This document shows, in pieces, positions 37,700 through 44,558 of a stretch of DNA of 64,000 bases. The stretch covers positions 62,001-126,000 of the forward strand of contig JAKFFG010000005.1 in assembly GCA_036675275.1 (NCBI GenBank). The letters are read 5' to 3'. Source of the DNA: Pollutimonas sp036675275. GTDB taxonomy: Bacteria; Pseudomonadota; Gammaproteobacteria; Burkholderiales; Burkholderiaceae_B. Each line of letters begins with the position of its first letter. Positions within the stretch are counted from its first letter, which is position 1. A program made the position numbers and the translations under genes. Below the pieces are notes generated by a model, which saw only the letters and a list, made by a program, of their open reading frames with translations, made no database searches and was not told where the DNA came from.

Positions 37700-39199
37700 A
37701 TGAACTACATACTTGCACTCGACCAGGGAACCTCCAGCACGCGCAGCATCGTCTTCGATGAGGCAGGAAATATCGTGGCGCTGGCGCAAAAGGAACTTGC
37801 CCAGATTTTTCCGGAGCCGGGATGGGTGGAACACAACCCCATGGAGATCTGGGCATCGCAGCTTGCAACCGCCCGTGAAGCAATAGCCAAGGCCGGTCTG
37901 AAGGCCAGCGATATCCACGCCATTGGCATAACCAATCAGCGGGAAACGACCATGGTCTGGAACCGCAAGACGGGTCAACCCATCTACAACGCCATCGTCT
38001 GGCAAGACCGGCGGGCCGAACCGACTTGCGCCGCGCTGCGTGAAAGCGGCATGGACCGTCTCATCCTCGAAAAGACCGGCTTGCGTGTCGATGCGTATTT
38101 TTCGGGCACCAAGCTAAAATGGATACTGGACCACGTACCCGAAGCCCGCGCGCAAGCCCGCAAGGGCGAACTGGCCTTCGGCACAATAGACAGCTGGCTG
38201 ATCTGGCAACTGACCAAAGGCCAGAAGCATAGTACCGATGTCAGCAACGCCTCGCGCACGATGCTGTTCAATGTACACAACAATCAGTGGGACGGCGAAC
38301 TGCTGCAGGCGCTGGATATCGAGCCGGGTCTTATGCCGCAGGTCCTGCCTTCCGCCGCCGAGTTCGGTGCAATCCACCCCGAACTCCTGGGGCATTCGAT
38401 TCCCATTTGCGGAGTGGCCGGCGACCAGCAAAGCGCCCTGTTCGGCCAGGCTTGCTTCAGTGCCGGCATGGCCAAGAACACCTATGGCACGGGTTGCTTC
38501 ATGCTCATGCATACCGGTACGAAATTCGAGACGTCGCAAAACGGCCTGGTGACCACCAGCGCCGCGCAAACGAGCACCCAAGTCGAATACGCCATGGAAG
38601 GAAGCGTATTTGTCGGAGGAGCAGTCGTGCAGTGGATGCGCGATGGTCTTAATGCCGTCAAACAAAGCAGCGAGATCGAGGCCCTCGCGCATAGCGTGCC
38701 CGATTCCGGTGGCGTAATGCTGGTGCCGGCATTTACCGGCCTGGGCGCCCCCTACTGGAAACCCGAAGCGCGCGGCACCATCACCGGGCTCACTCGCGGC
38801 AGCACCATGGCGCATATCGCCCGGGCGGCGCTTGAAAGCATAGCGTATCAATGCGCCGCTTTGCTTCAGGCCATGAGCCGCGATGCCGTGGCCGCCGGAT
38901 CGGAGCCGTTGGCTGAACTTCGTGTGGACGGGGGCGCCTGCGTCAACGATTTGCTGATGCAATTTCAGGCCGATCTGCTGGGCATCCCTGTTCTGCGCCC
39001 TACCATGGTGGAAACGACCGCACTGGGCGCCGCCTACCTTGCCGGGCTGACCAGCGGCATGTACAAGAATAAAGAACAATTGTCGGCCCTGTGGCAGGTC
39101 GAGCGGCGTTTCACGCCGCAACTCGCCCGCGACGATGCGCAAGCGCTGATGCAACAGTGGGAGCACGCAGTACGGCAAACCTGCCTGCCAAAACAGTAA
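37700..39199 (+). CDS. glpK: Glycerol kinase GlpK
   Basis: GlpK phosphorylates glycerol to glycerol 3-phosphate, trapping it and supplying GlpD and the GlpR inducer. The 499 residues start MNYILALDQGTSSTRSIVFD. They show the FGGY kinase motifs GWVEHNPMEIW, TNQRETTMVWN, TGLRVDAYFSGTKLKWILD and the C-terminal LRVDGGACVNDLLMQFQADL. The length matches E. coli GlpK (502). It lies 33 bases after glpR. No glpF facilitator gene is present, as expected where an ABC importer replaces it. Confidence 0.98.
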   Translation: MNYILALDQGTSSTRSIVFDEAGNIVALAQKELAQIFPEPGWVEHNPMEIWASQLATAREAIAKAGLKASDIHAIGITNQRETTMVWNRKTGQPIYNAIVWQDRRAEPTCAALRESGMDRLILEKTGLRVDAYFSGTKLKWILDHVPEARAQARKGELAFGTIDSWLIWQLTKGQKHSTDVSNASRTMLFNVHNNQWDGELLQALDIEPGLMPQVLPSAAEFGAIHPELLGHSIPICGVAGDQQSALFGQACFSAGMAKNTYGTGCFMLMHTGTKFETSQNGLVTTSAAQTSTQVEYAMEGSVFVGGAVVQWMRDGLNAVKQSSEIEALAHSVPDSGGVMLVPAFTGLGAPYWKPEARGTITGLTRGSTMAHIARAALESIAYQCAALLQAMSRDAVAAGSEPLAELRVDGGACVNDLLMQFQADLLGIPVLRPTMVETTALGAAYLAGLTSGMYKNKEQLSALWQVERRFTPQLARDDAQALMQQWEHAVRQTCLPKQ

Positions 39200-39243
39200 A
39201 GCCGGGTGACCTACAATAAAGCCATTCCACACATGGCCGAATC

Positions 39244-40401
39244 ATGCCCGAACTTGACCCCGATACCGCCCCCGTCCACGTAAAGTGGACGGAAAATGAA
39301 CAAGCCCGTTCTGCGCGGTGGTATGCCCAAAACAGCAGTGCGCCGCCACAACGCATTATTACGGCCGACGACACGCTGAGCGCCGACACAGCTTATCGCT
39401 TGATCAGCCAAGGCACGGCGCTGCTGTGGCGCGGCGACTTCCAGAATGCCCGGCAATTGCTTCAGGCGCTGACGCGCCGAGTCGATAGAAAAAAGAAAAC
39501 GGCACGCCCCGACGACGAGGCCATATCGCGGATAGATGCCTTCAACAAGCATCGCCTGCAACAGTCTCAACGCAGCCAATTGCTCAACAAGCTGCTGATC
39601 GAGCTTAGCCCCGATGCCGGCATTGCGCTGCGCCGCGCACCGGACGTTCATGACGCCTGCCGGGCGGCTTTGGGCGAAACGCCGGAGCCGTTCCTGCTGC
39701 CCCTGAGAGCCCTGCAAGGAATTATCGGCGCATATGAATGGAAGAAAAAAGGCGTGCCCATCCCCGCCCTTGGCGGCAACATTCATGTGGACTACGGCGT
39801 GTTCTCACCCAACCGGGGCGAATACATAGAGCTGGTCGCGCAGGCTCCGCTGCCGGTGCAAGATCTTGCTTTCGATATCGGGACCGGTAGTGGCGTGCTT
39901 GCCGCAGTACTTGCCCACCGCGGAGTAAGCAAAATCATCGCCACAGACCAGGACCCGTGTGCGCTGGCATGCGCGCAGCAAAATGTTGCCCGACTGGGAT
40001 TGAGCCATGCCATTGAGCTGCGGAACGCCGACCTTTTTCCTGAAGGCCGCAGCGGACTCATCGTTTGCAATCCGCCATGGCTGCCGGCCAAGCCCACTGT
40101 TCACCTTGAGCGCGCCATTTATGATCCGGACAACAGCATGCTGCTGGGATTCTTAAACGGACTTCCCGGGCATTTGACCCCCGATGGCGAGGGTTGGCTG
40201 ATCATGTCCGACCTGGCAGAACATCTGGGGTTGCGCAGTCGCGAATTTCTGCTTGAAGCCATTGCCGGCGCCGGACTACGCGTGGTCGATCGAATGGATG
40301 CACGCCCGAAACATCGCAAGGCTACCGACGAATCCGACTCACTGCATGCGGCGCGCAGCGCCGAAACAACTTCATTATGGCGGCTGGCCTTGGCGAAATA
40401 A
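39244..40401 (+). CDS. Class I SAM-dependent methyltransferase, HemK/RsmC-like
   Basis: A 385-residue methyltransferase. The central fold shows SAM-binding LAFDIGTGSGVLAAVLA, then IIATDQDPCALACAQQNV and the N-methyltransferase catalytic motif NPPWLP (in GLIVCNPPWLPAKPT). The N-terminal 170 residues are a separate, mostly helical region. NPPW points to amino-group methylation of protein, rRNA or DNA; the target cannot be told. It lies 44 bases after glpK but has no evident link to glycerol. Confidence 0.85.
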   Translation: MPELDPDTAPVHVKWTENEQARSARWYAQNSSAPPQRIITADDTLSADTAYRLISQGTALLWRGDFQNARQLLQALTRRVDRKKKTARPDDEAISRIDAFNKHRLQQSQRSQLLNKLLIELSPDAGIALRRAPDVHDACRAALGETPEPFLLPLRALQGIIGAYEWKKKGVPIPALGGNIHVDYGVFSPNRGEYIELVAQAPLPVQDLAFDIGTGSGVLAAVLAHRGVSKIIATDQDPCALACAQQNVARLGLSHAIELRNADLFPEGRSGLIVCNPPWLPAKPTVHLERAIYDPDNSMLLGFLNGLPGHLTPDGEGWLIMSDLAEHLGLRSREFLLEAIAGAGLRVVDRMDARPKHRKATDESDSLHAARSAETTSLWRLALAK

Positions 40402-40484
40402 GACAAGTCCCGCTACTGATTATGTCCCCGGACTTATCGGCCCTACACTTACGCTCGTCATGTGCTCTGGAGGCACCCTGAATC

Positions 40485-40952
40485 ATGCTGCAAAAAATCA
40501 TTCTGGCCATCGCGGTCTTCATCATTGTCCTGGTTGCGCTGACCTTCGGGGAAGCGATCTTGTACGAAGCCTTCGCCTGGATCTCTCATCTGACCGGATT
40601 GGTATTCCATAATTTTTCCGACGTGTACTACGCGGCGATGAACTACGTTTCCGTCCACGCCACCAAAGTCGTGATCGCCCTGCTTCTTACTGTTCCCATC
40701 AGCCTGTGGATCATCAAGAGCAAAGGATCGGAACTAGAGAAGCCCACCAATCATCGCAAGATTGCCATTGTTCTGGCAATCTTCCTGGGCTGGCTGGGTG
40801 CGCATCGCTTTTACCTGGGCCAGATCGGTTGGGGAATTTTCTACCTGGCCATCTTCTATTTCTTCGCACCCCTGGTCATCATCCTGGGCCTCATCGACGC
40901 GGTGCGCTATATGTTCATGAGCGATGAGGAATTTGCCATGGTGCGTACGTGA
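40485..40952 (+). CDS. TM2-domain membrane protein
   Basis: A 155-residue protein with N-terminal helices (ILAIAVFIIVLVALTFGEAI and a second near residues 60-75). A C-terminal TM2 domain follows (IAIVLAIFLGWLGAHRFYLG then QIGWGIFYLAIFYFFAPLVI), where two helices flank a short turn and a DAVR motif. TM2 proteins have no firmly known function in bacteria. It stands alone and precedes the lipoate-ligase-like gene by 26 bases. Confidence 0.85.
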   Translation: MLQKIILAIAVFIIVLVALTFGEAILYEAFAWISHLTGLVFHNFSDVYYAAMNYVSVHATKVVIALLLTVPISLWIIKSKGSELEKPTNHRKIAIVLAIFLGWLGAHRFYLGQIGWGIFYLAIFYFFAPLVIILGLIDAVRYMFMSDEEFAMVRT

Positions 40953-40978
40953 ACGTGGGCGAGTGATCCGGCCGGACC

Positions 40979-41710
40979 ATGCAATTTCAATTGCTGCCTT
41001 CAACCGAGCTGTGCCAGGATGCCCGGTTTGACGAATGCCTGGTCGGTCTTGCCGCGGAAAACGGACCCACGGCTTGCGTATGGGAATCACGCCAGGGGCT
41101 TGTTGTGCCCCGCACATACCAGCGCCATGCCAATTTTTCGGCCAGCTGCGCATCGTTCGCCGCACAGGGCTGGCCGGTAACGGTTCGGCAATCCGGCGGC
41201 GGCATTGTTCCCCAAGGGGCTGGCATCATCAATCTGAGCATGGCGTACGCGGTGGAAGGCAAACCGTTGGATCATTCCGACGACGCCTATCTGTTGGTTT
41301 GCCGCGTCATGACAGAAGCCTTGCGGGAATTCGGCATAGCCAGCCACCCCCAGGCGGTGGAAGGTTCGTTTTGCGATGGCCGCTATAACCTGGCGGTAGG
41401 CCATGGTCCAAGCGCGAAGAAAGTCGCCGGCACCGCGCAGTTATGGCGCCGCCAAGCCGGCACCACGAGCGCCGATGCCAGGCAGATCGTACTGGTGCAT
41501 GGGCTGATACTCGCAGAGATCGACTGCGCGGCGCTGACCAGGCTCGCCAACCGTTTCGAGCAGTCTCTGGACACCGAAAGACGGTATTCAAGCGACAAGA
41601 TTGCTTCGCTGCACGACTTGATTACCCCAGCCGGCACGGGCGGCGGTCTTCCCTTTACGCGCGTATTGAATGCGGCACTGGAGCGTCAAATCCTGTCGCT
41701 TCAAGATTAA
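40979..41710 (+). CDS. Lipoate-protein ligase A-like protein
   Basis: A 243-residue BPL/LPL-family protein. It carries PVTVRQSGGGIVPQG (like the RRSGGGAVFHD lipoyl-AMP loop of LplA) and FCDGRYNLAVG. KKVAGTAQLWRR holds a lysine equivalent to the catalytic Lys of LplA. The family activates or transfers lipoate or octanoate. The His-Asp of RRxGGGxVxHD is replaced by PQG, so substrate and activity are open. It is shorter than LplA (337) and lacks the accessory domain. Confidence 0.78.
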   Translation: MQFQLLPSTELCQDARFDECLVGLAAENGPTACVWESRQGLVVPRTYQRHANFSASCASFAAQGWPVTVRQSGGGIVPQGAGIINLSMAYAVEGKPLDHSDDAYLLVCRVMTEALREFGIASHPQAVEGSFCDGRYNLAVGHGPSAKKVAGTAQLWRRQAGTTSADARQIVLVHGLILAEIDCAALTRLANRFEQSLDTERRYSSDKIASLHDLITPAGTGGGLPFTRVLNAALERQILSLQD

Positions 41711-41733
41711 TCGCTGGCGCAAGCGAACTTTCC

Positions 41734-41747
41734 ATTACATAATGTAA
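41734..41747. promoter_or_regulatory. TTACAT-A-ATGTAA palindrome upstream of the DUF5993/dsbB pair
   Basis: TTACATAATGTAA (41735-41747) is a perfect dyad with a single central base, 32 bases before the start of the 52-residue gene. ATTACAT at its left edge recurs in front of the ribbon-helix-helix gene and the SulP gene. An operator is plausible; the binding protein is unknown. Confidence 0.4.
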
Positions 41748-41778
41748 AGTTGTTCCGTCCCGCTAGAGTACGTGCTCC

Positions 41779-41937
41779 ATGATAATGATGTTGCCTTTTT
41801 TGTCCGGCATGCTGGCCGTGTGGTTTGGCCTGAAGGGCCACCGTCCTGCCTGTATTTCGCTTTGGCTGATTACCTTGGTGGTATTTGCCGCCAGCTGCAA
41901 ATTCCACATGACCGATCCTCTCGGGTTCTCGCTGTAA
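41779..41937 (+). CDS. Small DUF5993-type membrane protein next to dsbB
   Basis: A 52-codon gene: MIMMLPFLSGMLAVWFGLKG, HRPACISLWLITLVVFAASC, KFHMTDPLGFSL, stop. It has two predicted membrane helices and resembles the small family DUF5993 (conserved MMLPFL start and HxTDPL end, from memory). It stops 3 bases before the dsbB start, so the two genes are one unit. Its function is unknown; a helper of the DsbB-like protein is an inference from pairing. Confidence 0.75.
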   Translation: MIMMLPFLSGMLAVWFGLKGHRPACISLWLITLVVFAASCKFHMTDPLGFSL

Positions 41938-41940
41938 GCC

Positions 41941-42507
41941 ATGGCCAACTTCTACTACACGCATAACAAATATCGGCTGTCGCGGACGCTGAACTTGATG
42001 GCACTGGCCGGTGTTTGCGGCATCTTGCTGTTTGCGTTCATATGGCAGTTTGCCTTCAATGATCTGCCATGCCCCTTATGTCTGTTGCAACGCGCAGCGT
42101 TCGTCATGGTGGGAATCGGGCTGCTGCTGAATCTGCGCTTCGGTCCTTCTGCCATGCATTACGGCATGGTCATTCTGTCGGCCCTGGGCGGCGCATTCGC
42201 GGCCGGACGGCAAGTACTGTTGCATATTAGCGCCAGCGACCCGGGCTACGGGCCTCCTTTCCTGGGCCTGCATTTTTACACCTGGGCTTTGATGTTCTTC
42301 GTCGCTTTCATTGCCTGGACCGGCTTCATGCTGGTTCTGGATCGCCGGTGCTCCGACCAGCCGGACGCCCAGCCGGTCGGCGGCATCGCCCGCGGCGTAA
42401 TGTGGCTGTTTCTGCTGCTGGTTGCGGGCAATATGGTTTCGACCATGCTGGAATGCGGGTTTGGTGCGTGCCCTGATGATCCGGTCAGCTATCTCTGGCT
42501 GCAATAG
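41941..42507 (+). CDS. dsbB: DsbB-family disulfide oxidoreductase, non-canonical cysteine layout
   Basis: A 188-residue inner-membrane protein. It carries the DsbB quinone-side motif CPLC (Cys44, Cys47) in NDLPCPLCLLQRAAFVMVGI. The loop between helices 3 and 4, where E. coli DsbB has its second pair, has no cysteine. Instead a fifth predicted helix (152-170) is followed by ECGFGACPDDP with Cys172 and Cys177. Cys137 is extra. The probable role is reoxidising a periplasmic thiol oxidase with ubiquinone. It is paired with the upstream 52-residue gene. Confidence 0.85.
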   Translation: MANFYYTHNKYRLSRTLNLMALAGVCGILLFAFIWQFAFNDLPCPLCLLQRAAFVMVGIGLLLNLRFGPSAMHYGMVILSALGGAFAAGRQVLLHISASDPGYGPPFLGLHFYTWALMFFVAFIAWTGFMLVLDRRCSDQPDAQPVGGIARGVMWLFLLLVAGNMVSTMLECGFGACPDDPVSYLWLQ

Positions 42508-42578
42508 CCCTGCTCGCGCAATTACGCCGTGTTGTTGGCGACCGAAAACCACGATACGTTCGGTCTCCTGAACAGCGT

Positions 42579-42591
42579 ATTACATTACAAT
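42579..42591 (+). promoter_or_regulatory. Shared 13-base promoter element before the RHH gene
   Basis: ATTACATTACAAT, ending in a TACAAT that fits a -10 box, 28 bases before the start. A copy differing in one base, ATTACATTATAAT, lies in front of the SulP gene on the other strand (44538-44550). No clear -35 is seen. Confidence 0.45.
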
Positions 42592-42619
42592 CGGATTAAC
42601 ATCACAAACGTTGATAGCC

Positions 42620-42829
42620 ATGGAAAGCAAGACCGCGCGCCTCACAGTGCTTGTCGATCCCGCCAAGAAAAAAGCTTTCGAACAGCTTTGCGCCAGCCAG
42701 GACATCACGCCATCCCAGGTGGTTCGCCAGTTGATACGGGATTATCTGACGCAGCATGGCGTGAGTTACGAAAAGGGAAAAACCGGCGCCACGACGAATC
42801 CGCAAGTAAAGGGCTCCAGCGATAAGTAA
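42620..42829 (+). CDS. Ribbon-helix-helix (CopG/Arc-type) protein
   Basis: A 69-residue protein from MESKTARLTVLVDPAKKKAF. It has a beta strand (ARLTVLVD) then two helices (KKKAFEQLCASQDITPSQVV, RQLIRDYLTQHG), the RHH DNA-binding plan, with a polar C-terminal tail. An in-frame TTG three codons earlier is possible. No toxin gene follows: the next gene is convergent, so it is not an evident antitoxin. It may be a local transcription regulator. Confidence 0.75.
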   Translation: MESKTARLTVLVDPAKKKAFEQLCASQDITPSQVVRQLIRDYLTQHGVSYEKGKTGATTNPQVKGSSDK

Positions 42830-42840
42830 GCGCGAACAAC

Positions 42841-44502
42841 TTACACCGGTCCCGCCGGTTCTTGCCGTGTTTGCAATGGCAAGATGACCTCGATCAGTGT
42901 CTGGGCGACATTCTGCGGACCGAGCTTATCGATAAGGCCCATTTTCCTGAGCTTGCCATAAACGCGTGGATTCGCTTCCACAACAATGACGCGTACACCG
43001 CGTGCCTGCAGATCGAGCACGGCCTCTTCGAAGGCTTGTAGACCGGTCGCATCGATAAACGGCACATTTCCCAACCGGATCACAAGCACTCGCGGGTCAG
43101 TATGAGTATCAGCCAAGGCACGCTCGAAAGCGTCGACAGCAGCAAAAAAGAACGGCCCGTCTACGGCATATACCAGCACGTCGGACGGCAACTGCGGCAG
43201 ACCTTCATGCGCGAGTTCTTTATCTAGCGCGAGGCCGTTCTGGCGGCGCACCACCACGCTTTCCGCCATGCGTCGCATGAAGTGAAGCATGGCCAGCACC
43301 ACCCCGATATTTACCGCCACCACCAGATCGGCAAAAACCGTCAGGGTGAACGTGACAAGCAAAATAGTGACATCGGCCTTCGGTGCGCGCTTTATCATCT
43401 TAATCACATGGCGCAATTCGCTCATGTTCCACGCCACGACAAAGAGGATGGCGGCAAGACATGCCAGAGGGATGCTGGCGGCCAGCGGCGCCAGAAATAG
43501 CAGAACCACAATCAGGGTCAGAGCATGTACGACGCCGGCAATAGGACTGGTCCCGCCGTTGCGGATATTGGTGGCTGTGCGCGCGATGGCGCCGGTGGCT
43601 GCGATACCGCCGAAAAAAGGCGCCACCACATTGGCCAGCCCCTGGCCTATGAGTTCCTGATTGGAGTTGTGCCGCGTTCCGGCCATGCCGTCGGCCACCA
43701 CGGCGGAGAGGAGCGACTCGATGGCGCCCAGCATCGCAATGGCAAAAGCCGGGCCGATAAGCTCGACCAGCCGGGACAGCGTAATGTCAGGTAGCTGCCA
43801 GGTTGGCAGGCCGCGGGGTATCTGGCCGTAGGTATCGCCTATTGTGGCTACGCTTTCGAAATTGAATATGGCCTGGATTATCGTTACGGCCACCAGAGCG
43901 ATGAGCGGGCCGGGCACCCGGGCCAGCATGCGTATGCGCGGTGTGACAATAAGCAGGGCCAGGGCGATGCACGCCAGCACTGTTGTTGCCCAGTCAAACT
44001 GCGGCAACGCCAGCAATAAATGCCAGAGTTTCTGATGAAAATGTTCCCCGCCGACGGACGGCAGACCGAAGAAGTCTTTCCACTGGCCGACCCAGATGAC
44101 GACCCCAATCCCCGCCGTAAAGCCAACAACGACGGGGGCCGGAATGAATTTGATGACTGCGCCCATGCGAGCGACGCCAAAAAACAGCAGGATGATACCT
44201 GCCATTATTGTGGCGATCTGGAGGCCCTCGATACCGTGATCGGCTACCACTGCCGCGAGAATCACAATAAAGGCACCGGTGGGCCCCGCAATTTGGACCC
44301 GGCTTCCGCCAAACAGCGACACAACGATGCCTGCAATGATGGCGGTATAGATGCCCTGTTCGGGTTTCACGCCCGAAGCGATCGCGAATGCCATTGCCAG
44401 CGGCAGCGCCACCACACCGACGATAAGGCCGGCAACAATATTGGAAAGCCAGTGGGGCCGCTTCAGCAGGCCGGCGCGGTACGCATCAACAACAGCAAGC
44501 AT
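42841..44502 (-). CDS. SulP-family anion transporter with STAS domain
   Basis: A 553-residue membrane transporter. The N-terminal part shows SulP features (ALPLAMAFAIASGVKPEQGI, SRVQIAGPTGAFIVILAAVV). About eleven to twelve helices follow, then a cytoplasmic STAS domain (about 440-545: DVLVYAVDGPFFFAAVDAFE, RLGNVPFIDATGLQAFEEAV). Members move sulfate, bicarbonate or other anions; the substrate is not evident. It is convergent with the RHH gene, with 11 bases between stops. Confidence 0.93.
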   Translation of the reverse strand: MLAVVDAYRAGLLKRPHWLSNIVAGLIVGVVALPLAMAFAIASGVKPEQGIYTAIIAGIVVSLFGGSRVQIAGPTGAFIVILAAVVADHGIEGLQIATIMAGIILLFFGVARMGAVIKFIPAPVVVGFTAGIGVVIWVGQWKDFFGLPSVGGEHFHQKLWHLLLALPQFDWATTVLACIALALLIVTPRIRMLARVPGPLIALVAVTIIQAIFNFESVATIGDTYGQIPRGLPTWQLPDITLSRLVELIGPAFAIAMLGAIESLLSAVVADGMAGTRHNSNQELIGQGLANVVAPFFGGIAATGAIARTATNIRNGGTSPIAGVVHALTLIVVLLFLAPLAASIPLACLAAILFVVAWNMSELRHVIKMIKRAPKADVTILLVTFTLTVFADLVVAVNIGVVLAMLHFMRRMAESVVVRRQNGLALDKELAHEGLPQLPSDVLVYAVDGPFFFAAVDAFERALADTHTDPRVLVIRLGNVPFIDATGLQAFEEAVLDLQARGVRVIVVEANPRVYGKLRKMGLIDKLGPQNVAQTLIEVILPLQTRQEPAGPV

Positions 44503-44537
44503 TGCGATTCCAGGGAAGCTAATACAATGTTGCTCGT

Positions 44538-44550
44538 ATTATAATGTAAT
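44538..44550 (-). promoter_or_regulatory. -10 box and shared element before the SulP gene
   Basis: Read leftward: ATTACATTATAAT, with a perfect TATAAT at 44543-44538, 36 bases before the SulP start. No clear -35 box. The 13-mer matches 12 of 13 bases of the element in front of the ribbon-helix-helix gene. Confidence 0.55.
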
Positions 44551-44558
44551 GTGACTCC

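Noticed and set aside
38114..39232. Open frame on the - strand opposite glpK
   Set aside because: Shadow of a highly conserved glycerol kinase; no family features.
42620..42829. RHH protein as the antitoxin of a toxin-antitoxin pair
   Set aside because: No small toxin gene lies next to it on the same strand; the neighbours are dsbB and the convergent SulP gene.
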